A DNA stretch of 64,000 nucleotides from Lunularia cruciata (taxonomy: Eukaryota > Streptophyta > Marchantiopsida > Lunulariales > Lunulariaceae): positions 21,544,744 to 21,608,743 of the forward strand of contig OX419759.1 in assembly GCA_948567375.1 (NCBI GenBank), written 5' to 3'. Positions 24,533-35,534 of this stretch are shown in pieces. Position 1 is the stretch's first letter. Each line of letters starts with the position of its first letter. The notes under the pieces are model-generated. The model searched no databases and had not been told where the DNA came from. It was given only the letters and a program-made list of their open reading frames with translations. The position numbers were made by a program, and so were the translations under genes.

Positions 24533-25655
24533 CCAACCATGCATAGTCATCCCGCTCTCCCATGCACGGAAACCAATAGCACCGCGAATCCATAATGAAC
24601 ACATACAAGTAACATCCACAATAATAATCTTCTTCCATAGGAAGCTGGGGAAGAGGATACGTGGAATATACTCTCCTGATAGACAAATCCTCTCTCTAAA
24701 CTCAGTCTGAGTGCCATGAGTCCCCACACTATGGGGTAACACATGGGTGGCATCAGTCTGGGTCTCACATGGGTCTGGGTAACACATGGGTGGCATCTCA
24801 TGACGAGTATGGGTCTTGTGAGCAATAGTACGTAGTCTGGGTCCAAGATATGCCACACGAGCCCTCAAATGAGCTAGACTAATCTCACTCCCCTCTACAT
24901 GAGCTCTCATCTGAGCTAGACTACTCTCGCTCTCCTCTACTTGAACATGTGCACTCTCACACCTCTCTATAGCATATGCTAACTCTTGTGCCTGATTATG
25001 TAACTGGAGCTTGTAACCCTCCGCCATGGTAGCTGCACCTAATATGTCCATGTCCAAGTCACCTAATCTCTGCTCTCTCTCCATCTCAGAAGTAAGCAAG
25101 GTCAGATGCTTCTCCTCCTTTGCAGCAAGTAAATCCTCTCACTCACAAAGGAGTCTCTCTTGCTTTAGCACTAATCTTTCTCTCTCCTCTATACTTTCCA
25201 ATCTACTCTCACGCTCAAGCACTAATCTCTATCTCTCCTCTACACTCTCCAGTCTACTCTCACGCTCCAAGAGATTTCTCTCTCTACACTCAGCCACTGG
25301 TACACAATCATCTAAAATGCGAGTGATGTCAACTGAAAAGGAAGGAGGTGAAGGTACTCTAAAATGCATGGGGTCACCAACTCCCTCCATAGATGGAGGA
25401 AGGGGTGAAGGGGCAGAAGAGTGAAAATGAGCTATCTCAACAAAGGGTAAGGGCTGTGTCTCAACACGAATCTGTTGAATACCTGTTCACAAATGGTACA
25501 TTTAGTTATCCATCAAGTACAAATTCATATTTGAATATACAAATATACAAGTTCACAAGTTCTTTAATTCAAGCTTCTCAAATGAATTTATTTATTAAAT
25601 CTGGTAATGGTATATACAAAAGAACTTTGTATGTTTTCCAACATACAAAGATATG

Positions 25656-25726
<71 letters not shown>

Positions 25727-26406
25727 CAAAAATCAAACCTAAAAACTCAATCACTCACTATCCTCATTCTCTCCCTCATCCTCCCCATCGTCAGTAGTCT
25801 CGTCCTCATCCGAGCTATATGCATCCTCATGATCATCACCATGCTCTCCCTCGTGTATAATCTCCTCATCTCCATCACTCAGGTACATGACATCCTCCTA
25901 TGGAATGAAACCTCTCTCCACAAAGAGATGCGTGAGTACTTGTCCAAGGAAGGTGACTCTGAACCTACGCCCCTTAGGACTCATCACTTGGTTTTGCAAA
26001 CTCCCCACCTCCGCAATGATAGCTCTAAAAGCCAACTCTCCCCAATCATAATCTTCCACACCAAATCTCCTCAACTTGGTCTTGGTGTTGAGTACCAAAT
26101 GCTCATGTACAATCTTGTGCCTAATAGTGGGTGCAACTAGTGCACCCATCAATTGGAAGAAAGCTCTGAATGCAAGATATACACATTGCTTTGCAAGATA
26201 TCTTTTTGCAACCCTATCCCTTTGTGGAAACCAGTCTGAGATAGCTGTGTAAGGAACTGTCCTCCGTCTTGGTGTTCTCCCCCTGGGCATGGCAAGTGCA
26301 TCTCTAACTATATCTGCAGTCAATTGAAACTGCCTACCTCTTACCAAACATGTGCAAGAGACCTTGTCCCATGAACTCACAAACTCTGTACATGGAATGA
26401 CCTGCA
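24533..26406 (-). pseudogene. 5' part of a split gene of unknown function
   Basis: Exon-like pieces read on the minus strand. The upstream piece runs from an acceptor-like 'ttgtgcag' near 26406 to about 25764. It contains VRGRQFQLTADIVRDALAMP and ends in a 45-residue acidic Asp/Glu tail. A GTGAGT donor near 25763 and an acceptor near 25476 would remove an intron with a long (AT)n run. The next piece has a coiled coil with repeated RESRLES(V/I)EER units and continues to the element A insertion at 24533. Internal stops at about 25880, 25230 and 25138 are TAG or TGA. It weakly recalls 'putative plant transposon protein' domains, but I cannot assign a function. Confidence 0.4.
25659..25722. repeat. 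(AT)n microsatellite
   Basis: About 32 AT units, inside the probable intron of the unknown gene. Confidence 0.95.
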
Positions 26407-26459
26407 CAACCCACAAAAAAATTTCAGCTCAAACTTAAGTCACAAGGACTTAGACTCAA

Positions 26460-27050
26460 GGGTGACGCTAGGTGCCACTAGGTGGCGCTGGGTGGCGCTC
26501 GTGCACAGTCTAGGAAATTGCGGAGAGCCGCTAAGTGCCGCTAAGTGCCATCGGGAGCCGCAATCGAGGGATGCTGGGTGGCGCAAGGTGACGCTCCCGA
26601 CCACCGGTGGCGCCCGCAAAGCACCAGGAGGGCGCTCACGGCCGCACGGGGGCACCTGCGGACGCTGCCCGTAGGCGCAGGTCCGCTGGATGGTGCTGCG
26701 CGAGGTCCACGCAAGGGCGCTGGATGACGCACGAAGACGCATGAAGATGCTCGTGCAAGGGGTTTAGGGAATGCCGATGCCGCTAGAAGCTGCTTGTCGA
26801 CGCACGACGGCCCTGGTAGGCATTGCGGGATAGGGGTTCATATGAGTAAGTTTGCGGGGTCACTGGGGGCCACGGAGGGGCGCTGGGTGGCGTGCAAGGA
26901 AGGCGCGCGTGTAGGGGTTTAGGATTTGGGATGGCACTGGATGGCGCGAGGACGCGCTAGGTGGCATTGCGGGACAGGTTGGGAGGCACTAGGTGGCACT
27001 GCGGGACAGGTTGGGAGGCACTGGGAGGCGCTCATGATCTGAATGCAATT
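26460..27050. repeat. GC-rich degenerate minisatellite
   Basis: Loose repetition of 'ggtggcgctgggtggcgct'-like units, such as 'actaggtggcactgcggga' near 26975, in a window that is otherwise AT-rich. All six frames stay partly open because of the base composition, so the frames here are not genes. Confidence 0.65.
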
Positions 27051-28267
27051 TATAGAAATCAAATGAACAAATCAAGATAGAATGACAAGAAAACAATGAG
27101 TAATGTTTGAAAAGTACCTTTGGCCTTGGATAGTGAAGTCCAAGAGTTATTTTCAGCCCCAGTACATCGAGATCGACCTCCCAAATTCCGGAAATAGCAA
27201 TTCAAACTTGATGTTTGTCTAGCCAGCACCACTTGATAAAATTGGTTGGGTGTTGAATGGTATGGAATGCAATGAGCCAATCTCCTTCCTGAGTATTTCT
27301 CATGTCGGGCCCGTCAACTATCTTCTCGTATCCCCATATTTCTGCCATGCTAGAAAGGAATGTGCTCTTGAATTTCTAAAACTCTTCTCAATCACTTCTT
27401 CTTCGGTTGTGCTTCAAGCCAGCCAGCAAGCCAGGACCCTTGCCTCTCTCCTTCCTCTCCCCAGTCTCAAAATGTCTCACCTGCACACACACTCTTCCTT
27501 GCAACATGACTTTTGAATGGCCCTCTAGCACACTCTGCCTCGCAAAATGATCCTCGTATGGCCCTCCAACACCCTTTGCCTCATGAAATGATCCTCCAAC
27601 ACCTTTCTAAGTATAAACTCGCAATTTTCTATTCCAAACACCCCACACACTCAAGAATAGAGCTTGCCAATGACAAGAAAAGAAATGAACACACATTTAT
27701 ATAACCCAGGTTGACAGGAAAATACTCAATCTTGAACATACTAAAATGCATTTTTCACACCCGAAGAACCCAAATCCCGAGTGGCAACATGCGGCACTCC
27801 ATGTTGCCAACCGGCGCAGCCAAGTGTCGCACTCTTCACGCAGTGCCTACCAACACCACCCACCAGCGCCTATGAGTGCATGTTATATGTGGATAGTTCC
27901 GAGTGTCCGCCAGTGTCTACGAGCGTCCACAAGAGTCCGCCGGCGTCTACGAGCGCCACTCTCAATTAATTTTTAAGCTTGTGAGAAGGCGTTTAAGAGC
28001 GCCACTCTAAATTGATTTTTAAGTTCACACCCAGCTTGTACGAGAGCTCTGCTCATTTTTTCCACATAATTGTGTCAAAGAGGACTTACAAATGTATAGA
28101 TCAAGATTCATATTATTATTTTTGCATCCACATGATGTTCTTATCATAATATTACATCCAGAAACACTCATGGTCTAAGAAAACTACTCCTGGTCTAAGT
28201 TGCAGGACTATGAGAAATGAGATGAATACTCAGAATATATATTTTATTATATGGAATCTCAATAAAA
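27051..28267. other. Spacer with no recognised gene
   Basis: No convincing reading frame. A short duplicated block, 'gagcgccactct' followed by 'tttttaag', occurs near 27950 and 27995. The region may include the 3' end of the Harbinger element, whose terminal repeat I could not identify. Confidence 0.35.
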
Positions 28268-29098
28268 TCAATCAAGTAGATCATCATTGTTATAATCAAG
28301 GCAATGTTGCATCACCCTTGATCTACTTTCTTCTCTACCAAGTTCTATGCCCTTAAATGACATTTCTGAATCTATTTGAGTCTCCTCTGTAAATCCGCCA
28401 TTGTCCTCTGACCAAAGGTCAGACTTATTGATTAAAAAATTATGTAAAATAATACACACCAATACCCACTTTAACAAATAAGCATTTCTACTATTGTCTT
28501 TCAGTTGCACTCTTAGCTCACAAAGAGAATGCCATCTAGCTTTCAATACTCCTATACAATGCTCATTTATCACTCTTGCCTTTGCTAAATATTTATTGAA
28601 CTCCTGCTTGTCTTCTGAGCGAGCCTGCTTGAAAGCGGATACTAGGTGATGCATGGGTACATAACCCCTAAAAGGTACTCCTTTGCCTCAAAAGTGCGAC
28701 ACCTCCCTCTTTGGTTCAAATCATTCCATAGTGATAATTTTTTCAAACAAGTCATATCATGACATGACCTTGGCATTCCTGCAAATAAAAAAAGGGCATA
28801 CTTTTAGTAAACTAAACAAACAGGATAACCAATGCATTAAAAAAATACATAACAAAATAACAAATAATATAAACCATACCTCAAGGGAAATGCATAACTC
28901 TCCTTTTATCATCACAAATAACTTGGCCGTTTATAGAATATGAACCCTTGCGGCTGAAATATATTTCCCCGTCCACAATTGGTCGGGCTGCAAGAGGAAA
29001 CAACGTGCCATCTACCAAACCAACACAACCGGGAAAACCTTTCAGTGCAAAAACAATGGATATTCTTTTCCTCTCCTCGAGTTCGGGCCAAGCAACTT
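28268..29098 (-). pseudogene. PIF/Harbinger transposase, C-terminal part
   Basis: Continues the transposase from 39706 across the element B insertion with one copy of the AAGTT target duplication, in frame: ...LLDVIRSQ then VAWPELEERKR. First catalytic Asp: GLVDGT near 29030. A 101-bp GT-AG intron fits at 28779-28879. After it comes HDMT with the second Asp, and INEHCIGVLKARW near 28560 with the Glu of the DDE triad. A frameshift near 28660 separates the last two blocks. The C-terminal frame 28268-28654 is open. The enzyme would cut and join DNA of a PIF/Harbinger element, but it is inactivated. Confidence 0.8.
28779..28879 (-). other. Probable intron in the Harbinger transposase gene
   Basis: Minus-strand GTATGG donor and TTTGCAG acceptor. 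Removing it joins DDKRRVMHFPLR to the GMPRSCHDMT stretch, the order expected in Harbinger transposases. Confidence 0.55.
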
Positions 29099-29203
29099 TT
29101 CATACGTATATACATCGCTACACAACATACATCGCTGTCAACATCATACACTATAGAAGCACAACTCACACATAAGTCATACATAGACTCTAAAGTGCCA
29201 CAA
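29099..29203 (-). repeat. 105-bp repeat, outer copy, beyond the element B 3' LTR
   Basis: Nearly identical to 29653-29760, which lies between the LTR core and the polypurine tract. Shared blocks include 'cacaacatacatcg', 'gtcaacatcatacactatag' and 'ataagtcatacatagactct'. The 5' LTR end lacks it. It lies between the LTR core and the AAGTT target duplication, so it was part of the inserted DNA or was added later. Confidence 0.75.
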
Positions 29204-29652
29204 TAATCAGATTGCTTAACACTCTCAACTCAACTCAACTCAGATCAGTACTTGATTTGTCACTCTATAAACTACTAACAACTGGGCACTGATTATAGTC
29301 AAGCCACACCCACTCAAGCATAGAGAATCCAGGTGACGCTCGCCGGCCTCTATCCACCATAGCCAGGAACTCGAAGGCTCAACATCAAAGAAGTGAGCTC
29401 TTTGGAGCTCACTTCGAAACTATACTTCCTGGACTCAAGCTAGCACTGAAACCCTAACGGTCCCGCTGACGGCACACTCGATGGTACAAACGGTGCAAAG
29501 TGACGGTGGGCCCCACCATGAAGTCAATACCCCAAACACCAAATCTGACCATCAAAAAGTAGTCTCTGAGACTCTGTTGAAATAACTCTAACTACTATCA
29601 CTGGAACTCCAATGTCCGAGCATCTAGATGCGGAACTACAAATAGCATGACA
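29204..29652 (-). mobile_element. Element B 3' LTR core
   Basis: 449 bp aligned end to end with 39252-39700. The minus-sense start is TGTCATGC. By eye about 34 positions differ, all but about three being transitions. The last two bases of the 5' copy (CA of TTACA) are replaced here by the start of the outer 105-bp repeat. Confidence 0.85.
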
Positions 29653-29762
29653 GCTGTCGTGCGTATATACATCACTACACAACATACATCGTTGTCAACA
29701 TCATACACTATAGAAGCACAACTCACACATAAGTCATACATAGACTCTAAAAAGCCACAATC

Positions 29763-29770
29763 GCCCCCCT
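29763..29770 (-). promoter_or_regulatory. Polypurine tract of element B
   Basis: Minus-strand AGGGGGGCGA sits about 160 bases after the pol stop and just before the inner 105-bp repeat. This is the expected place for plus-strand priming. Confidence 0.5.
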
Positions 29771-29928
29771 AGCTGGCGGTTAGGTCCCTCTAACTCCAGA
29801 TAGCCATCTACTCTAAGTATATGGTATACCCTCTAATGGGCAAAGATCAGGAGACCGGGTGCTATGGAGCCCCATCGTTAGTCGTCTGTCTGCAATCTAT
29901 ACCATATCAAGAATGAGCTAGCTATAGG

Positions 29929-31191
29929 TCAAGTACATTTAGGACATAACCACTGTCCCTGAGGAACCACCGTGAGGGGAGAAGTCATACATGCCATATG
30001 CCATCCTCTCAAATAGCTATCACACACTAACATAGTAGCAGCTCCACCAAAAGAGCCACATAACATACACCTCAAGCATACATGTACAAGTGCCAAGCTT
30101 GGGTCCATAGTACCATCAATGTTTGGGAGGTGGCATGGCGCACAATTGCGCACATGATCCTTCCAAACAACACCATCACGTCCTTCTAACACAAGGACTC
30201 CAAATAGCAAAACCTCATGCACTCTCAAGATAGTGTGGCCCATAGAAACATCAAGTGTCGTCGGTGCTGTCTGCTGTAGATATACATACTCGCCTGGATG
30301 AAATTGACGGATCAAGGGCCTATAACCTCCTCCTCGAATGGTAGCATAGCATAAAGTATCTCTATGCTGAGCAATCGTCAAGTTCTCAAAGGCTATCGGC
30401 ATCACTCTCCAAAAGATCTCTGCCCGCTGAGAACATGCGCTCATCCATACATCGGGGTCATCCAAGTCCAAAACTACAGTAGCATCTCGACGAATGGCTG
30501 CAGGTAAATTTGGATCTCGTCCATAGAGTAGAAAGTATGGAGAGAAGGATGCTAAGGAGGCTTGCCGACTAAACCGATAGCCCATGGCCAACCAAGGTAA
30601 CTGGAGATCCCAATCTCCCAAGTGGCCTCTCTGCAAACCATACTTTTGCAATCCTCTCTTCACCGTCTGAACCACTCTCTTTGCTAAGCCATCAGCCTCA
30701 AGGTGATCTCGGGATGTAGTACAATGATCAATCAAAGCCTTGTCACACAAGACCTGAAACTCCCCCAAGAACTCTATACCCTGATCAGTCAAAATCTCAG
30801 TTGGTGCACCAAAATGACTAAGAACTCGATCCAGGAACAAGTAAGCTGTCCCTTCACTAGACTTGTCAGGAAGTGCCACCAACTCAATCCACTTGGAGAA
30901 GTGCTCCACCATCACCAAAACATACCAATGATGTCTCACAATCAGCGGTAAAGGTCCGGCAAAGTCCAAACTCCAACGGTAACCCAATCCTATGATAGGT
31001 AATGGGTGTAACTATGGCGTAGGAGCATTGAATGATGCTCAAACTTGGTCACAAACCACACATTTGGCAACAAACTACTGTATCTCAATCTGCATACCGC
31101 GCCACCAATAATGACTCTAGAGTAAGCTATATGTACGCTTTACTCCAAAATGTCCTAGCTCCTCATGAGCATGACGGATCAATTGTGGTCT
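29929..31191 (-). pseudogene. Element B integrase ending in a PHD-type zinc finger
   Basis: The N-terminal HHCC finger (HAHEELGHFG, then CVVC) lies at 31040-31180 and is cut by stops at 31117, 31075, 31039 and 31012. From 30987 the core is open for 352 codons. DFAG and TDQG give the two Asp residues, and 35 residues later the expected Glu is Lys (GLAKRVVQ). The last 50 residues form a PHD pattern: CMLC, then CDSY with the fourth ligand changed to Tyr, then GWHMAC, then WLCPKC. PHD fingers usually read histone H3 tails. Here it takes the place that a chromodomain holds in chromoviruses. The frame ends at a TGA at 29929. Confidence 0.85.
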
Positions 31192-33357
31192 CTATGATGG
31201 AAGTGGTACTACTCGCACTCTACTATCCTCCCAAACACGCAAAAGGTGTCTACCCTCCAATCTGAACCGTCTGGCTTGCTGAAGAACACGGTCTCTCTCC
31301 TTGGCCCCAACTGTGCCACCTACAACACTAGTGCAAAGATAGTCCATCACTAAGACATCATCATGAATGTCTCGCTGAACTGTACCAATATCTTCACTGT
31401 AAAGATCTGTGACCTCAATAACTCCTCCTGTATGCGTTGAGAGAGATACCACCAAAGCCTCTACAAATATACACAAAAAGGCCGATGCATGCCAACCTGA
31501 CACCATCTCCTCATCTGTCTCACCATGCCAACGTGCTCCGGTCTGATCTTGCTGGCTGGGACATGGGTTTCTACTCAACCCATCTGCATCACGGTTCACC
31601 ACTCCAGGTCTGTGAACAACCGTGAAATCATGCTCCTGTAAAATCAGAGCCCATCGTGCAAGCTTCCCTGAAAGCTTGTCGGACTCCATCCACCACTTCA
31701 GCGACTGATGATCAGTGATGAGAGTGAAGGGGTTACCAAATAGGTACCATCGAAAATGTGCTACTGCCCAAACTGCTGCCAAGCACTCTCCCTCATATGA
31801 ACTATACTTCGCCTCCGTTGAATTGTTGGAGCGACTAGCATAGGCCACCACAAACTCCTTCTCCTCATCATCATGTTGGGTGAGCACCGCTCCAAGCCCC
31901 AACATACTCCAATCAGTGTGAATCTGAAATGGTCGTCCCTTGATCGGTCTCCTCAAAATAGGAGTAGATGTCAACCTCTCCTTGAGCTCTACAAAAGCTC
32001 TCTCCTTCTCATCTCCCCAACACCACTCATGTGTAAGCTTGGTCAGCTTTGTCAAGGCCTTGGCAATGGCACTAAATCCTCTAACATAGCGGCGATAGAA
32101 GTTTGCCAACCCAAGGAATGCTCGCACTCTGCTCACATCCGTAGGCAAAGGAATACGTGCAATAGCCTCCACCTTGGTCTGCTGAACACCAAGTCCTATG
32201 GGGTAGATAGTGTGACCCAAATACTCAACCTGCTCGTGGAAGAACCTACACTTCCCAGGATCTAATTTGAGTCCATGAGATCTCAACCTCTCAAACACCT
32301 CCAACAACTGTCTCTCATGCTCCTCCACAATAGTGCTATAAACCAAAATGTCATCAATATAGCATCGAGCAAAATCCAATCCAGCTAGGATCCTATCCAT
32401 GAACCTTTGGAACTCAGCAGGAGCGTTCTTCAACCCAAATGGTAAGAACCTCCATTGATATAACACATCCTTGCCGTGAGGATCAATAGCCCAAAATGAT
32501 GTCTTGGACTTATCCTCCTCTCTGATCGGCAACTGATAATATCCCGCTTGAAGATCCAAAGTACTGAAGACCTTTGCATGCCCAATTGCATCAAAAATCT
32601 CCTCCGGTGTAGGCATGACATACCAATCAGCCCTGGTCTGTCGGTTGATAGGACGGTAATCTCCACACACCCGCCTATCTGTATAGTTGCCATGCATATC
32701 CTTCTTGGTTGGCATCATTGTCGCTTATGCATACTCTCCATGTGAAATCTCCACCAAACCAGCCTCAAAAAGGTCACTACTCCGGCTCTGAATCAATGTC
32801 CTCTCCATCTCACTATATTGATAAGGACGTCGTAAAACTGGTGTGTTGCTAGTCAGCTCAATCCGTATACCAGGTCCCTTTAGAGCACCCAAATCCTTCA
32901 TACTGAAGGCAAAACAACTCGTGTGACTCCTCAAGAACCTCCAAAGCCTCTGTCTTTCCTCTCCAGTAAGCTTGGGTCCAAGATCTGGCTCCCAAGTATC
33001 CTCTATAACTATAGTAAGAGTGGAAGACGTATTGACTGACTGCTACACTGGGCCCTTGGGAGCAATAGTGTCATGCTCTCGACCACTAAAGGTCCCAACC
33101 TCTGTGTGAAAAACTCCTTCCACTCTGGCTGTAAGCTCCACACGTCCTCTAGCTACATCCCATGTGGACCAAGGGTGTAATCCAAGTAGCCCACGCTCAC
33201 CTGGATGGACTCCAAGTAGACCACTCTCCCTAGTAGCTACTGGATGTGTCCCAAGAATACCATGTCCACTTGGTCCATCGCCCCCAGCATGTGCCTGAAT
33301 TGTCTCGATAGGCACAGGGCTCACAAGTGTCCAAGTGGTGAGGCCTATCAAGCGCAT
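31192..33357 (-). pseudogene. Element B reverse transcriptase and RNase H
   Basis: One frame with stops at 33043, 32725 and 31192, then open for 508 codons from 32718. The reverse transcriptase shows FSTLDLQAGY and the catalytic YIDD at 32350-32361. RNase H shows FQIHTDWS, YSSYEGE, TDHQSL and DADGLS, which hold the usual acidic residues. The 100 residues before the polymerase contain short GLLG-HP repeats. The polymerase core is the best preserved part of the element. Confidence 0.9.
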
Positions 33358-33386
33358 CCTACGCTACTCTGCCAAGCCAAGGCTCA

Positions 33387-34323
33387 CAATCCAGGTCAAA
33401 CAGTTCAGGTCCATAGCCTGACCTAACACCAAACGCCTGGATACCTCTGACACTGCTGGAACAGAGGTAATACCGGTGCGAAAACCCATCGCCCGCTCTC
33501 TCTCATCAGCGTTGGGCTCCACCAACTGCTGTAACTGTGAGTCCCAAACAAGTCCAGGTCCTCCCTCTCGAAAAACATGAGAGCTTGGGAAACTCATGAG
33601 TGTGGGAAATGCAGCTCTAGGGTGTCCAACTAGGTTCACCACTGCCATAGGTGACCTATCAGCCACTACCACTGTCTAAGACTGACGCCCAAAATCCAAG
33701 ATATCATCAACAAGAATGTGGTCTAGTCGCTGAATCCCATCATAACTATGCTGTAGAACCTCTTTGGGTAAAAGGTTTGTCCACCAAAGACGAAGACGAT
33801 GAGCCCGTGATCCTACTCTGGCTGCATCTAACAATACAGCAGGTCCCATCCAAGAATGGACCTGATGTGTACTCGCCACCACTCTAGTGCGAGAATCACC
33901 CATCAAAGGAACGTTCTCCAAAAGGTAAGCTGGAGAAACAGACTGATGAACTTGGAGATGTTGTAGTATCCGTAATATCTCCCAAAACACACCAGAACAA
34001 GGATCCTGAAGACCCAAACCGCGGCCCGCACGTGTATGTCCTTGGCATGGCCATCCAGAAATCACCAAGTGAATAGGCCCATGTCTCTCTAGGTCATGCA
34101 CCCCCAGTAAGGAAATGTCTCCTGGTAGGGCCTTCTGGTAACCTTTGACTGCTGACATCGGTAATAACTCCGGATACCGATAGGCCAAGTGCGCCACATG
34201 ATGTAGAGAGACTCGCCTAGCAATCTCATCCCTCTCTACATACAAGTACCTCTGTACTCGGATACCCGCCTGTAACACCGCAGCTAGTCCGGTGCTGATC
34301 CCACCAAACAACTCCAATAGGCA
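33387..34323 (-). pseudogene. Cytosine-C5 DNA methyltransferase domain in element B
   Basis: Motif I LLELFGGISTG (from 34320) would bind S-adenosylmethionine. YVERDE nearby fits motif II. GWPCQGHTRAG with the catalytic Cys (PCQ at 34042-34050) is motif IV. LLENVP (ENV at 33910-33918) is motif VI. GSRAHRLRLWWTN (from 33810) is motif VIII. DERERAMGF and RRLVLGQAMD (33409-33507) are motifs IX and X. The order and spacing fit a complete catalytic domain of about 310 residues. One TAG at 33676 lies between motifs VIII and IX. PCQ is typical of DNMT1, CMT and bacterial enzymes, while the AHRxR and motif X stretches recall DNMT3, so the clade needs a tree. No separate promoter or start is seen; it is fused in pol between protease and reverse transcriptase. 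Confidence 0.9.
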
Positions 34324-34689
34324 TATCCCCTCTACTTGATACTGCCAAGCAATGAGTGTGGTATCCAGAGGTGTCGAAGCAATCGCCTCTGGAGGCTCCT
34401 CCTCACACTCATCTCCTGATGGTACGAAGGCTCCACTCCAAGCCTGCTGCACCAACTGATCTGCATGTTGTTGCAATGCCTCCTCTGAAATCCACAATAG
34501 AACATTCAAGGTGGATGGAACAATCCCACTTGTACTCCAAAGCCAAGTGATCTCCTCTGGTATTGGAGTCTCCTCTGCATGGGCATTCCCCTCCAACAAG
34601 TCACCAGGCCACATAACTGCACCACTGAAAGCTAAAACTAATGCTGCCATGGTCCCGAACTGTAGTGAGCCAAGACTGCCACTACTGAA

Positions 34690-35532
34690 GCGTACTGGTA
34701 GGTGACATACCCGTCCCTCACCAGACTGCCAACCAGGTCTACAAGAGGCTCTCTCCTCCCAATAGTCAATGCTGAAACCCATAGGGTATAACACTGCTCC
34801 CCCAACTAGCACATCATATGACTCAGCTATCGTCGCAATAGCATGAGCTCTCATCACCGAGCCATCAATCGGATGACCAGGCTGAACTTGGACAACAAGC
34901 TCTCCAAGTATGATGTACTGTGTCGAACCACCACCAAGAGATGTATGGATCTGAAATGGACACCTCTCCACATTGGTCTTACATAACTCCAGACCGACAA
35001 CTGCAGCCTTCCCCAACATAAGGGGCTACGCACCAGAGTCTAACAAGACTCTCTGTGGTGTATAGACCTTCCCTGAAGGTCCCACCAAACAAAAAATCCC
35101 CCTCTGGTTATCCAATAGGACAACACCAGGTGTAAACCGCGCTCTCTCAAAGGCCGGTCTAGTTGGCAACTCCTCCAGTCTAGCTACTGCTGCCTGCCAT
35201 AAACCACTGGTCACTGAACGGATCCCATGCTCCTCAACCAAGTCAGCTCCACTACCAATCACCTCTGCTCTAGTAGTAGGAACTGCACCATCCCTACTCT
35301 CACACAACGTGGCAGCCAATCGAAACACTGGGGCTAGGTCAACTCCCAATGTAAACATGTCACTGGCTGAAAACAAAGGATGCCGCATAATCAGCTGAGC
35401 CGCCCCCAACATCATGCTAGACTCAGTCTGTGTAGTAGCAGGTGGTTGACTAGCAGGTAGTCCATCATGTACTCCATCACCACCTACCACACCTGCACTG
35501 GGACATCTAGGAACCATGGATGTCGTCTGCAA
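34690..35532 (-). pseudogene. Element B protease and upstream pol region
   Basis: Retroviral-type aspartic protease: LLDSGA with the catalytic Asp at about 35036, then a TAG stop at 35026-35028, then PLMLGKAAV. The downstream YDVLVGGAVL stretch fits the hydrophobic half of the fold. The 168-codon frame before the active site is open. The region between protease and methyltransferase (34690-34330) is acidic and of unknown role. Confidence 0.8.
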
Positions 35533-35534
35533 TG

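Noticed and set aside
26440-26742. Overlapping frames on both strands near 26.5 kb as genes
   Set aside because: They arise from GC-rich repeat composition, with no consistent protein.
29099-29760. The 105-bp repeats as a target-site duplication around a separately inserted LTR
   Set aside because: Integrase makes 4-6 bp duplications, and the Harbinger frame rejoins exactly at AAGTT. A 105-bp duplication does not fit.
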